In this document: positions 19,686 to 31,243 of the stretch, piece after piece | Numbering within the stretch: position 1 is the first letter of the stretch | Layout of the letters: each line of letters opens with the position of its first letter | Assembly (NCBI RefSeq): GCF_001653235.2 | Contig: NW_019154046.1 | Coordinates: 62,001 to 126,000, forward strand | DNA length: 64,000 nt | Direction: 5' to 3' | Source of the DNA: Pochonia chlamydosporia 170 | Lineage: Eukaryota; Ascomycota; Sordariomycetes; Hypocreales; Clavicipitaceae | Position numbers and translations under genes: made by a program | The notes under the pieces: model-generated | Database searches by the model: none | The model's input: only the letters and a program-made list of their open reading frames with translations | Told to the model about the DNA's origin: nothing

Positions 19686-21270
19686 ATGACAGTCGGAGGC
19701 TGGAAGCAGTTGGATATTGCTGTCATTGGAGGCGGTATTGGGGGACAGGCTGCGGCGACATCTTTGCGGCGACAAGGCCACAAAGTCACCATTTATGAGC
19801 GAGCAGATTTTGTCGGCGAAGTTGGCGCGTCCATCTCGTGTGCTGCGAATGGGACTAGATGGCTTGAAGATTGGAATGTCAACATCGAACTCGGCGATCC
19901 AGTTGTCCTCAAGAATCTAATCAGCCGCGACTGGAAGACGGGTGAACCCATCAACGTCTATGATCTCTCAAATTACAAGGAGAAATGGGGATATGTAAGT
20001 TCAGGCCCTTTATTCTAAACCGTTAATAAGACACTTAGTAACGTAACAATTTAGACGTACTACATGTTTCATCGGCAATACATGCACAAGATGCTCAAGG
20101 ATAGTGCTACCAATGAGCACGGAGAAGGCATTCCGGCCAAACTAGTCCTCAACCACAAGGTTAGCATAGCAGACAATCTACCGATCTCACATCTATTCTA
20201 ACTGGCTCCACAGGCGCAAAATGTCGACTTTGAAACCGGCGAGATCACATTCGCCAACGGAAATAAGGTGACGCACGACGCCATAATTGGTGCAGACGGC
20301 ATCGGTTCCCAGATTCGCAAAGTCATGGGAATTGAAACGGTCCGCAAACCTGCCACGTGCACATGTCTACATGCAAACGTGGATACAGAGAAGGCCGTAA
20401 AGCTTGGACTGGTAGACTATTCCGTGAATAGTGCCATTGAGTACTGGGGAGGCTATCACACGCACTTCAAGATTGTCCTCTCACCTTGTAACAGGGGCCG
20501 ACTGCTGTCATACTATTGCTTCTTCCCTCGTGAGGCTGGCGATCTGACAGCCCAGACGTGGGATCAGGAAGCCACAGTTGAGGAACTGCTGGCACCGTAC
20601 CCCGACCTCGACCGCAATGTGTTCAAGCATCTAGAGCAAGGATACGAAGTGCGGCCATGGCGATTGTGGCTGCACGAGCCCTATCCTTTTTGGCAGAAAG
20701 GCGTAGCTTGTCTGATGGGAGATGCAGCTCACCCAGTATGTAACGGCATTTCAATCGGATGTCTTTATCCTTCGATGTTTTACGTCGGAATTCTATACCA
20801 GATCTTCGAAACGCTAACTAGCTTATAGATGATGCCAGATCAGAGCCAAGGTGCCTGCCAAGCCATTGAGGATGCCGCTGCACTGGGTCTGGTGTTCAGC
20901 AAGGAGCACTTTAATGGCAATGTGAGGGATGCGTTGGAGATCTATGAGACAATCAGAAAGCCAAGAGGCACCAAGGTGCAAGCTGCGTCCGCCCGAGCTC
21001 GCTTGAATATTAATGAGCGCATCGGTAAATTTGTCACTTCCAAACTGAAATGCGAAGCAAAACACTGATATCGAGTTTACAGGCTTTTCCAGCAATACAG
21101 ACAACGAAGTGTTTGCAGTCCAAGATGAGGAGGACACATTAACTATTGACGAAATGAACAGGTAATTGCAAATCACGCTGGAAACAAGAACCTAGTCTAA
21201 CTGTCCTTGTAGGTATGACATGAAGGCACACGTGAGGGAGGTGGTGAAGAGCCGCCGTCAAGGATCTTAG
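19686..21270 (+). CDS. FAD-dependent aromatic monooxygenase (salicylate hydroxylase-like)
   Basis: Six exons (19686-19994, 20055-20159, 20214-20735, 20829-21024, 21083-21161, 21213-21270) sum to 1,269 nt, 422 aa. Class A flavoprotein monooxygenase motifs are complete: GxGxxG in IAVIGGGIGGQAAATSL near residue 12, the DG motif in IIGADGIGSQIRK, and the GD motif in CLMGDAAHPVMMPDQSQGACQAIEDAAAL. Such enzymes use NAD(P)H and O2 to hydroxylate benzoates and related acids, sometimes with decarboxylation. Within this cluster, anthranilate or an N-acyl anthranilate is the natural candidate substrate, and a gentisate-type ring cleavage enzyme lies nearby; the exact reaction cannot be read from sequence. 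It shares its promoter with the acetyltransferase. Confidence 0.85.
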
Positions 21271-21716
21271 TTGAGATTGGGATGAGGGAAATGTTTTAAA
21301 ACTGTCAGGAAATTGGAATTTGGCTTGGGATAGTTAGAAGATCAACTTTCTGTTCCTGCCAAATTCACTTAAATGCAACTACATGTTTCGTATGTCCACA
21401 TTCTTGACCATGTTGCTTTCAAACACCAACTTTCCACATTACTGCAAACATTGAAGACATGTTACAATGGCACTCGTATCACTATATAGCCCGTGGTTGA
21501 GCTGAGAACAGGAGCTATCATCGTCTCCAACATGTCACGACATCCTCCCGAGAAGCAGTACCTCAACACGGATTTTGACTCCGGTTTGGGACGACAGGAA
21601 TAAAATTGGTAATCCTTTTTTCACGCCTTTGGAAGACCCAGCATTCTATCTGTCTAAGACAACCCTGAAACACCCAGTACGGCTCACTCGTTTTGCCAAG
21701 GTGTGTTCGAACACCA
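21271..21716. other. Intergenic, convergent ends
   Basis: No gene seen. The gap lies between the end of the hydroxylase and the end of the minus-strand regulator and presumably holds both 3' untranslated regions. Confidence 0.4.
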
Positions 21717-24322
21717 TCACTGAAATCCCTTATTAGGCCATGAACTAGCATCAAACTCTCCGTCAAACAGCAAGTCACCTCCAAATAAAGGCAAACCTGT
21801 TCTTAGATAGGTATCGTCAACTGCAGGTGCTGTCATTGTTTGGCTGAGATGAGGTGCAATGCAAGCCGTGGGATTGGAGGTCGTCGGGAACGAACCTAGG
21901 CACAAAAGATTAGCTCAATTTGTACGTGAAAATACTCACTCATATCACAAAGGCATCTTCTTACTCCATTCTTCCACCAGCTGCAGCAGTCGTTGCAGAC
22001 ATGTGATGCATCGATCAATCAAGGTTATGCCATCTCCGATATGGCTGAGGGCTTCAATTGCTTTGCCCAAGACCTGCTTGCCATGTTCCAACTTGCGTTT
22101 GCTGCCGGGATCCTTCTCTGACTCATACTGAGGGCAAAGAAGGCTACCGAAAATGATGAGACCTGCATTAAAGACTGAAACGTCGTTAGGAACAGGCCCA
22201 TTGTGAAAGGAATGCGGTACGAGTCTCACTGTAGTAAATCGTAAACCACCATGACCCCAAGCACGACTTGCCAAGTCGCCGATTTCTGAGTACGCGATGA
22301 GTGAGTAAAATAATCTCTTCAGCCGATTGAATGTAGCAATTCCTTATGCTCTCCTCTGTTTGCTCCGAGGCACGTCGCGGTTGCAAGGGGTCTGTTGACT
22401 CTGGCAGTAGGGCCCTGGTTAGGAGTGGTCGGTGCAGGAGTAACTGCGTGTTGAGGTATCGCAATGTGAGAATGATGCGGTACCGTTCAACATCCGAAGA
22501 CTCAAGGGTTGCCTCTGAGCTTTCGGCTATGCTGCTAGAGGGAGTAAGAGACAAGCAGGTAGGCAAGGTGTAACGCCACTCATTCAACTCTTGTTGAAGT
22601 TGGAGGATTCGAGTAACCATACACACGGTTGAACGCTCTTCGCACCCGAGGTTGTGTCCGTAGAGGCCGCCCATGATTTTCCAGAGAATTTTGTACAGTT
22701 TTCTGGTGATATAGTTAGACAATTAGAAGATTAACACGGCTCGTGAGTCACTTGCATTGTCGCCGTGAAAAAGGCGACACTCTTAGATTCACCTAGCTCT
22801 CCTTGTATGGCAACGGGGAGTTCCAGCTGCACGTAGTCTTCATGGATTGTACTTGGACGGCCGTATGTCATGCTCAGGGATCTACTGCCACGTCAGAATC
22901 TTCACGAGGCAGGCTTTATGTGGAAGACGTACCGATCCAGCACAACGCAACCATACCAAGTGCGTTTTCTCATCTCTACTTCGATTGGTGGATGCGAACC
23001 TAAGTTCTGTTGCAAGTGAATTCCGATGGAAAGTGCTGCTTTGACAGCCAAGCCATGCGTAGCCCAGGTTTGAGCTGCTTTCTGAATGCCTTGTAGGTAC
23101 TGGCTAGTTAAGAGGAGATATTGGACTATGCATACTTTAGTGAATTATCATCCCGCCGTGGCCACTCAGTATTTGGTCTCACCGGTTTCGAGAGTAGCCC
23201 CAGCAAGCATCTGACTACCGCACAACTCCTGTGCTCGTCGATAGAATATCTCCGATTCCACAGTTTTGGCATTCTCCGCATCCTGACAACCTCCACACGA
23301 GGCCATTGCCAACATGATATTCAGCAGGGCCAGCCATGTCCGGCGCGCTCTGACCCGAAAATTATTCTTCTTCAGATTCTCGTAGGTTTCGAGAAATGAA
23401 GGCTCATGTATGTAAGGGAAAAGCATGCCAGTAGTAGAAAAGTAATGCCGAATCAATGTCCTCGTCCTATGATCAGGAGGAAGCTGGTTACAGCTACCTA
23501 TTTCTGTCCTTGACGGGCTACCAGGTATTAATCGTGATGGGTTGACCATGGCCCCAGTGTATTTCGTCCCTGTCGATGGGAACTTTAGTGAATCACGGAC
23601 GTAGCCTCTGCGAGCAACAACCTGAAAGATGATTCTCATGAGGGAGATGTTCGATGTAGGTCCTGCAGCAATACAGTTGCTTTCAGTCAGTAATCTGTTC
23701 AACACATGTGGATTGGTCAACTGCTTACCAAAACATCCGGGGTCGTTGTCATCAACCAGTGACACTGCCATACCATCGGTGTCGTTGACGTCTACTTGCT
23801 CCTCCGATGCTTGCGGCTGAACACTTACAATGAGTGCTCCATGGTTACTTGAACCGTCATCCTGAATATCAATGTCACCATCCTCAATTGATGGTGTCGG
23901 GCTGCTGCCTTCTCTAATGGCGCTCCTTCTCTCATTGATCTGACTCATGGCTAGGTGCTCAAGTACCCGAAGCCGCGACTCTAAATTCGTTATGACGCTA
24001 CAGGAGTCAGACAATTTCACACTTAAAATCTAGAAAATGGAACTGTTATGAGCCATACTCCTTGCTAATGATGAGATTGGAAGATGATAAGGGCATCTCG
24101 TATATGCATTCAAAGCCCATATTCTGGCACGATGAACATTTTGGACGGGCGCCATTGCACTGTATTGAGACTATTGATTAGAAGCACTTTCTCTCATGGT
24201 AAATGATTCGCTCCTACTCTAGATTTGCGAGTTCGGCATGCGTTGCATGCAAGCGCAGTCCGACGGCGTGTCGCTCTCAGGAAGATTTGATTATCTACGT
24301 CTCGTTGGGCGTCTTCAACCAT
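21717..24322 (-). CDS. Zn2Cys6 transcription factor with fungal-specific domain (cluster regulator candidate 1)
   Basis: Eight exons (24322-24218, 24159-24059, 23997-23183, 23125-22933, 22884-22756, 22702-22230, 22174-21965, 21895-21717) add to 2,205 nt, 734 aa, with all phases matching. The Zn2Cys6 binuclear cluster spans the first intron: ACNACRTRKSR, then CNGARPKCSSCQNMGFEC, followed by a coiled-coil-like linker (VITNLESRLRVLEHL). The middle-homology region is recognisable (PYIHEPSFLETY, QYLQGIQKAAQTWATHGLAVKAALSIG, RKRTWYGCVVLDRSLSMTYGRP). The intron 22755-22703 uses a GC donor (GCAAGT). Three TTCCG words sit 124-152 bp upstream of the start, so the regulator may control itself together with the cluster. 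It lies in the middle of the catabolic genes. The ATG at 24322 was chosen because it is the nearest in-frame Met before the zinc cluster. Confidence 0.85.
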
Positions 24323-24445
24323 GATGCCATTAAAGATGCTACAAGTGCTGGCATTCGACACGATCAATTGTCAAACCAGACTAGGTCATTTTAATACATT
24401 TTGTGATTGTCGTAAGAACGTTGTCAAGGAGGCGTTTTCTCCACC

Positions 24446-24474
24446 TTCCGACGTTCCTTAGTTTCCGAATTCCG
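24446..24474 (-). promoter_or_regulatory. Three TTCCG words upstream of regulator 1
   Basis: TTCCG at 24446, 24463 and 24470 (the last two overlap in TTTCCGAATTCCGAG). They lie 124-152 bp upstream of the regulator start and downstream of the converging stop of the hydrolase gene, in the only intergenic space (324 bp) between the two. Confidence 0.5.
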
Positions 24475-24646
24475 AGCCGCCATGGAGTACATGTGCACCA
24501 ACATGTCATTATATTGGAAGTTACGGAACAGGTCAATGTATGCAATGTCTATTGCATAATGGTAACGCTAGTCCATAAGCAGGCACACGCTGCGAGCCCC
24601 CAGCTCGGCGCAACATACACCAGTCCCGCCGTGTGAACAGGGCTTC

Positions 24647-25749
24647 TCAAGCAAAATCTACCCCATTCCGTAGTGTGCCAATGTCGCTAATGTTAACCTC
24701 CATAACCGTTCCAGGCACAAGGAATTTGGGAGGCTTCAAACCACCCCCGACACCTACATTCCGTCAGTTATTATCTCATCACGCGTCGTCCTCTACATGG
24801 TGCAAACGCCATACCTCCGGGGGTACCTGTCATAATAACGCTCCCCTTTTCCAAAGTAGTTCCAGTAGACAAGTATGAGACGAGATACGGGATGTTGAAT
24901 AAAAGATCATCGACTCTGGATGATTGTCTCAGCTCGCCATCCACCACCGTCCGTAGCTGGAGTGATGCTGGGTCGGGAATAAGACTGCTACCGACTAGTA
25001 CGGGACCCATTGGTGCAAATGTGTCGAACCCTTTTGAAAATCCCCATTGTGGAACGGGACCTGCTAAAGTGGGATCCCGCTGAAGCTTGCGAGACGAGAT
25101 GTCGTTGCCGACAGTGTAGGCCGCAACGTAGTCGAGCGCATCCTCCTCGCTTACGTCCTTTGCATCCTTTCCAATGATGACGCACTGTGTATTAAGAGTT
25201 CTTAGCAAGCGTCAATCTTTTTGGGTAAAAGGGGATTTTGGCGTCCGTACTAGCTCTCCTTCATAGTCGGCCTGGTTATCTTGGGCGACCTTGGGGACAA
25301 CAATATTGGCATCGTGGTCATGGACGGTATACGAGCTTTTACAAAACATGAAGGGGAACGGGGGAGGTTTTCGTCCCGTTTCCGCAACTAGGAATCACGT
25401 TAGCTTTTTCTTAATCCGAATCCAACAGAACTGCCCGGAGGGTATCGCCCGAGGGTTTGTGGTGATAGTTACTGTGAGTTGCATAGTTTAGCCCAATGCA
25501 GCGTACAATGGGCACATTTGATCGGGTGAGTGGTCCAAGCAATTTTTTTACGGTGACAATTTCGTCCGTCACAGTAGTCGCCCCCGTAACATCGTAGAGG
25601 TCATTGCCCTTGATTATTTTTGCTTGTAATTTTGTATCCTCTGTAGTAGCTCCGAGGTCGAAACCAGGGGACGGTAGAATAGGCTCGCCGTGGAGGACGC
25701 GGCCATCGGTAGCCACGAAACGAATGAGTCGTTGCCAGGCGACCTTCAT
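24647..25749 (-). CDS. Fumarylacetoacetate hydrolase-family enzyme (fumaryl-/maleylpyruvate hydrolase-like)
   Basis: Four exons (25749-25473, 25387-25251, 25184-24815, 24753-24647) sum to 891 nt, 296 aa, a normal length for the single-domain FAH family. Motifs: IVRCIGLNYATH near the end of the N-terminal part, the metal-binding DYEGEL, VIIGKDAKDVSEEDALDYVAAYTVGND, FSKGFDTFAPMGP, and KGSVIMTGTPGGV near the end. The family hydrolyses C-C bonds in beta-diketo acids such as fumarylpyruvate, the product after gentisate cleavage. It is divergently transcribed from the cupin dioxygenase at 26134 with only 384 bp between the starts, which supports a joint role in ring-fission product breakdown. Confidence 0.88.
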
Positions 25750-25883
25750 GTTCGCGACGAAAATAGAAATTATAGATTACTTTTTTTGTCGAACCCGAAG
25801 AAACGTCGCCGAGTTATTAATCATATGCTGCAATGTGTCGCCATTTGGTGGCTTGAGTCGTTCCCGCAACGCTGCCGACGGTG

Positions 25884-25960
25884 CCCCGGACATCTGCTTC
25901 GATCTAGGCAGAGGTGGAGATGGACTGCGGCTGTCCGGGGATGTGTCGGACTGGGTTCCG
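25884..25960. promoter_or_regulatory. Inverted repeat and CGG-N8-CCG site in the bidirectional hydrolase/dioxygenase promoter
   Basis: A perfect 9-bp inverted repeat, CCCCGGACA at 25884-25892 and TGTCCGGGG at 25932-25940, is separated by 39 bp. Just to its right lies CGGACTGGGTTCCG (25947-25960), an inverted pair of CGG triplets 8 bp apart that also includes one TTCCG. Inverted CGG pairs are classical Zn2Cys6 dimer sites. The element is about 135-210 bp upstream of the hydrolase start and 175-250 bp upstream of the dioxygenase start. Confidence 0.45.
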
Positions 25961-26133
25961 GTATTCAGGAATTAAGTGCTAGTATCTGTAACGTCATTTA
26001 CAGTGATGGCGAGCGAGGCATACCTCATCGAAGAAGGGGTTAAGCAGTATAATAGCAAGAAATATTTCTCAACTAATTACAGTGAAACTAGCACATCTTT
26101 GCACTATAGTTCGACAGTCTACAGACGAAAGAA

Positions 26134-27208
26134 ATGAGTTCACAAGCTTTTACAGATGGCGATGCCTTGGTGCAAGCACTGGGCGATGTAAACGTTTCGC
26201 CCTTGTGGGCACAGATGGCGCGTCTGAATCCCGCTGCTCCTAATCCAACTACAAGACCATTTATTTGGAGATATGAACAAATTCGACCGTACCTCTTGAG
26301 TGCAGGGCAGCTCATCAAGGAAGAACAAGCAGAGAGACGAGTTCTTATGCTCGTGAACCCTGAAAGAAGTAAGCTAAAGAGGTGCAGAATTTCAACAGGG
26401 TCTGGCTAATCACTAGAGATAGCTGCTCCGTATACAACCGATACGTTATACGCTGGGCTACAGCTGGTCATGCCCTACGAAACAGCCCCGGCACATCGAC
26501 ACTCAGCCTTTGCTGTACGTTTCATTATTGAGGGTCGGGGTGGCTTCACTGCAGTTCAAGGACAGCGTGTGGCGATGAATCCTCGCGATGTCATCATCAC
26601 GCCGACCTGGAATTGGCATGATCATGGTAAGAAGGGGGCTAATGAAGAAGGAGGTGACGATGAGCCTATTATTTGGCTCGATGGTCTCGATTTGCCTGAG
26701 TTTGTACACTTCCCAGTGCATTTCAACGAGCACTATTCGGAATCGAGATATCCCGCCAAGGATGTCCAAGATTCTCCCATTGTCTTTCCATGGGCTGAAA
26801 TGCAGCGGCGCCTGGATGAACAAAAGGGTGCATGGGTTACAGCTCCGTATCTCAAGAAGGACGGCAGCGAATGTAAGTTGGAACGCTAGCCTCCCACGTA
26901 GGGTTCTATTGCTAAGCTTGTGCCATCTTGCAGTGAGTCTAACTATTGGGGTATTGGCTGAGCGCCTAGAGGCAACCTCCCAGTCTCAGGAAGTTCGGGA
27001 GACGGCGTCTTCTGTCTATCATGTAATTGAGGGTAGTGGGAGTACGATCATTAACGGAAAGAAGACTGAATGGAAGCAAGGCGACACGTTTTGCATTCCA
27101 GCTTGGAGCCAATATCAACACTCTGCCGAGTCTGACAGAGTCTATCTGTATCGCTTCGACGATAAACCAATGCTCAAGGCCCTAGGCATGTACCGGGTAG
27201 AGGCTTAG
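26134..27208 (+). CDS. Gentisate 1,2-dioxygenase-like bicupin
   Basis: Three exons (26134-26368, 26417-26872, 26934-27208) sum to 966 nt, 321 aa, near the usual 340. The first cupin carries the metal ligands in [16 protein letters not shown] and a later His in [10 protein letters not shown]; the [13 protein letters not shown] block between the domains is typical of gentisate dioxygenases. The second cupin ([11 protein letters not shown]) lacks a clear metal triad, as in the family. The Fe(II) enzyme opens gentisate (2,5-dihydroxybenzoate) to maleylpyruvate; related enzymes accept substituted gentisates or 5-amino/5-hydroxy analogues, so the true substrate here could be a hydroxyanthranilate-derived compound (inference). 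Divergent to the FAH-family hydrolase. Confidence 0.85.
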
Positions 27209-28030
27209 GTTCTCTCCATGTACTCAGTTTGGGAGCAGCACGGGTACCCAGTGAACATGGCACAGTAATGTTCGCAATTATTCCAAGGACCAACATCTCA
27301 GAGTGATTAAATTTATAAAAGTCATCAGACTATAGAACATGAAATGATACATTATGGCATTAAATGGCTGGAAATACTGCTATCGATGATGAACAATTCC
27401 AAGATAAATCTCGACTTACACTCTTAATCGTGTGCGCAGTGCAACTCGAGCATCCATTAGCTGCTACCGGCTTTGCAAGTTTTTAATCCCTATTCCGTGA
27501 ATTCCCTGACCTAGTTGAGCTCTAATGGTAAATCTGATTTGTCATTCTCTTGTTTTCGAAAGGGTATGGAACACTTGGCATACGGCTAGTGCAATCTGCC
27601 GTTCCGAAACAGCAACTAGAAAGTATTCCACACAAATACAATAGCTGAAAAAACCGAGGAAATTCCGATATTTCTTTTTTCGGGTTTCGATCTTTGATGA
27701 ACTCAATATAGATTCGGGAAGGTTTTATTGCACACCCCTAGCATTTGTGGCTTCGGAACTGCCAGCCGTTCGGAATGAGCAGCAGGAATACAGTTCCAAA
27801 GCACGAGTTCCGAACTCAAGTGGCAAATCCAATGAGTCGAAACGGAGTTGGATCACAACAGGTAGTTACTGGTCAGTGATATCTTTAATGACCACACGCA
27901 AGGTGCTCCTGATGCTGTTGTTTGACAAGTACAGCCCGCAGTGTCACACCGTTTGGTAAACATCCCTGAATCTCATAGAACAATCTTACACACCGTTGAC
28001 TTAATAACAGCACGCGAATCTACACCTACC
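27209..28030 (+). promoter_or_regulatory. Upstream region of kynurenine formamidase with five TTCCG/CGGAA words
   Basis: No coding frame of substance. Between 27599 and 27812 there are five TTCCG/CGGAA words: CCGTTCCG at 27599-27606, TTCCG at 27663, CGGAA at 27754, TTCGGAA at 27769-27775 and TTCCGAA at 27808. They fall about 220-430 bp before the formamidase start, the same distance range as in the other cluster promoters. Confidence 0.5.
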
Positions 28031-28953
28031 ATGGCCTTGTCTCAAAATACCATGGAAGGCCTCAAATATGAGTGTTACAAGTATGGAAACCATGACCGCC
28101 AACGTGTGGGTGTCTGGCATCGCCCAACGACTCAGACAGAGGGGTGTTGGATCATGTACGCCACCATTAGCAATTGCTCCCAGCTAGCCGTTACTGACGA
28201 TTTCAAAGATACATACACGGAGGCGCTTGGCGTGACCCGCGAAATGGGCTAGAGGACTTTCTGCCATCCATTGTGCAGCTGATCACATCTACCGAGATAG
28301 ATCATTCCAAAATACGCGGCTTTGCAAGTATCGACTATAATCTATCTCCGCACCCGGAACTGTATCAAGATCCAGCTGAGGTTCCTACACATAAGTACAG
28401 AGGTGCCAAACACCCAGATCACATTTTGGACATTCGTACCGCCTTGAAGTTCCTCCAACCGAAGATACAACTGATCGATGGGTACGTGCTAATAGGGCAT
28501 TCTGCTGGCGCAACCTTGGCTTATCAGGCGGTGATGGATCAAGCGGCCCTCAGCAATGAGAGAGAGACATTTGAGATCCCATTACCAGGAGCCGTACTCG
28601 GTATTTCTGGTATATATGACCTTGTTGGACTGAACAGTCGACTCAGCAATGGTGCAGCTGGTCTTGATTTTATCAGAGGTGCATTTGGGAGTGATGAGGA
28701 CGAGTGGATACGAGCTTCTCCTGCCAGAAGTAATGAAAATCTCGGCAACAGCTGGTCGGGCTACTCCCTTTTGGCATACTCCCCAGATGATGGCCTCGTT
28801 GATAGTCCTGAGCTGGAGGCAATGGCAAAGAAGCTTGAGGCAGACGGCCTGCCGTTTGACGTTGTTACAGATTTGACTGGGGAGCACGATTTCGTATGGC
28901 AACAGGGGAGCCAGATGGTTCGTCTTGTTTCAAAAGTTCTCGACCATATATGA
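28031..28953 (+). CDS. Kynurenine formamidase (alpha/beta hydrolase)
   Basis: Two exons (28031-28155 and 28209-28953; 53-bp intron GTACGC...AAAG, phase 2) give 289 aa. The splice rebuilds the family's oxyanion-hole motif IIYIHGGAWRDP, which is otherwise split. Other landmarks: GFASIDYNLSPHPE, HPDHILDIRTALKFL, the nucleophile Ser in LIGHSAGATLA, GISGIYDLVGLNSR, GAFGSDEDEW and the C-terminal catalytic His in LTGEHDFVW. The enzyme hydrolyses N-formylkynurenine to kynurenine and formate, directly after IDO. The size and motif order match the yeast BNA7-type protein. It is followed on the same strand by the amino acid permease. Confidence 0.88.
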
Positions 28954-29752
28954 GTAACGTGGTGGCTGCTACAGTATAAAAACAACTGGTTCTAAGTTCG
29001 TATCTGAATGAGTGTATGTGACAATGGCTCAGGAGAGATAAGGTGTCCCTTAACTCTCAGGATTATAAAACGGCCCGAGTATTACGTTTCTAGCTCATTA
29101 TGTAGATTGTTTGTGAACACAAAGTATGGTTTGACCATCGTCATCCAACTTGGGACTCTTCACCGCAGCAACTGCAACTTGGCCTTGATTTTCACTGCAT
29201 ACACCTACCAACCCGTTATCCCAAAGTACGCATACATTGTCACTCTACCAACTGGCTGCATACTAATTTGAACAACCGGCAGGCCATTTATTGGCCAACG
29301 CAAAGCTCTGACAGTAGCCCCCACCTGTTTGACAGCCTAGTATATGAATTGCCGAAAGACCGGAACAGAGCTCACCTTGGTTCCGTTCCCGGGTTAGTAC
29401 GGCGTAGTGAGCTCGTTAGCAAAAGAAGCTGGACCTCCCAGGGCGAAAGTCTGCGTCAAGGCTTGAAAATTTCTCCAATATTCCCCAGCTTCTCCGCAAT
29501 ACCCGCAACAAACCAATATCCACACCCCGGACTATGTAGCATGGGGCAAGGTTATGGGTATGGGACATATCGTGCCTCTTGTGAGTTGATAATTGCTATA
29601 AATACATGATGCATATGCCCATGGGGATAAATCACTGATGTGATTCCATTGTCAAACCGGGCTCGCCTTCCTTTTTCGTTTTCTTGAATCTTCATGATCA
29701 TCGCTGTGCTGATCTCTGTTTCTAATCTCTGAATATACTCAAATTCAACAGA
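28954..29752 (+). promoter_or_regulatory. Permease upstream region with CGGAA and TTCCGTTCC
   Basis: No gene is seen in this 800-bp gap. At 29361 there is CGGAA and at 29381-29389 TTCCGTTCC, about 370-390 bp before the permease start, another instance of the cluster-wide word. The leader just before the start is rich in CT and AT as is usual for fungal promoters. Confidence 0.4.
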
Positions 29753-31243
29753 ATGGACACCGTCAAAGAGAAAGTCAGTCACGCATTGGATTCAAAAGAC
29801 GTCCACCAGTCCATCATTCAGGGCTACGCCGCAGACATCATCCACGTGGACCAGATATCTGATCGAGACGACCAGCAAGTGCGTCTCGAGAAACAAAAGA
29901 CCACTGATGGAGAAGCTCACTTCCACCGCCTTGGATGGAAACGTCTTACCATTGTGTTGATTGTCGAATCCATCGCTCTTGGTAGTCTAAGCCTGCCTGC
30001 TGCATTTGCATCCCTCGGCATGGTGGCCGGTGTGATATGTTGTGTTGGCGTGGGACTATTGGCTATCTACACTAGTCATATTATCGGCCTCGTGAAGCTC
30101 AAGTTTCCCAAAGTGACTCACTATGGCGATGCTATAGGGTTACTGCTCGGAAAGCCTGGATATGAGGTGGCATGCGCCATGTTCACCGTGCAACTCGTCC
30201 TGCTCATTGGATCGCATTGCCTCACAGGCACCATTGCTTTTACGCACATCACCGAAACGAGCATCTGCTCCATTGTTTTTGGAGTCATCTCTGCTGTTCT
30301 GCTCTTGATACTCGCCATACCACCCACTTTCTCGGAAATGGCCATTCTTGGATACATCGACTTTGCATCCATCCTCGCCGCCATCGCTGTTACCATTATT
30401 GGCACGGGAGTCAGGTCCAACCAGTTGGAACAGGCTAACTGGTCCGCCTGGCCAAAGCCTGGAATGGGTCTTGTGGACGGTTTTCTCGCCATCAGCAACA
30501 TCGTGTTTGCGTACAGCTTTGCAATGTGCGAGTTCTCTTTTCTGGACGAGATGCACACGCCCAAGGACTATATTAAGGCAGTTTGGGCCCTCGGAATCAC
30601 GCAAATTGTCATTTATACTCTGACGGGCTCTCTGATATATGCCTTTGTTGGCGTTGGTGTCAAATCTCCAGCACTTCTCTCAGCAGGCGGCACTCTGTCG
30701 AAAGTGGCTTTTGGTGTTGCCCTGCCCGTGATCTTCATCTCAGGTTCCATCAACACAACAGTGCTTGGTCGATACTTGCATGGGCGTCTGTTCCAGAACT
30801 CGATTGCCCGTTATGTGAATACGCCAAAAGGTTGGGCTACTTGGCTAGGTGTGGTTGCCATTGTGACTGTCTTGGCATTCATCGCAGCGGAGTCTATCCC
30901 CATCTTTTACGATCTTTTGGCCATCTGTGGATCGCTCTTCGTCTCGGGGTTTTCTTTCTATATCCCTGCTATCATGTGGTATAAGTTAATCAGGGAGGGT
31001 AGCTGGCACTCCCGAAGAAACTTGACTGATGCCGCCCTGTGTGCTGTGTGCTTTGTAATTGGGCTCGTCATCCTAGGTTTTGGGACATATGCAAGCATCG
31101 TCGACATTGTAAGTCGCTCCCCTCCCCCCCTTTTCCCCCGGTCCACCATGAGATTGATGGAATCTTTCCTAACCGTATTTTAGAAAAAACACTTTAGTAC
31201 TGGAGCCATTGGAAGACCGTTTACATGCCAAAAAGCTGGTTAA
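29753..31243 (+). CDS. Amino acid permease, AAAP family
   Basis: Exon 29753-31108 and a short last exon 31184-31243 (intron 75 bp, GTAAGT...TTTAG, phase 0) give 471 aa. The last exon supplies the family-typical C-terminus GAIGRPFTC. After a hydrophilic N-terminus of about 60 residues there are roughly eleven hydrophobic hel­ices; the first carries ALGSLSLPAAFASLGMVAG, characteristic of the amino acid/auxin permease family, and WSAWPKPGMGLVDGFLAISNIVFAYSF is the fungal neutral amino acid permease block. It should sit in the plasma membrane or vacuole and move amino acids with protons. In this cluster tryptophan or kynurenine is the plausible cargo (inference). Confidence 0.88.

Noticed and set aside
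23103..23110. Acceptor CTAG at 23104 for regulator 1 exon 4
   Set aside because: It breaks the phase and loses the VQYLLLTS segment; the CATAG acceptor at 23126 keeps both.
28031..28252. A separate small protein of about 74 aa before the hydrolase
   Set aside because: It is exon 1 of kynurenine formamidase; splicing 28156-28208 restores the HGGAWRDP motif.
30121..30604. Long minus-strand frames of about 150 aa opposite the permease
   Set aside because: They are antisense shadows of the transmembrane coding sequence, without any protein-like motif.
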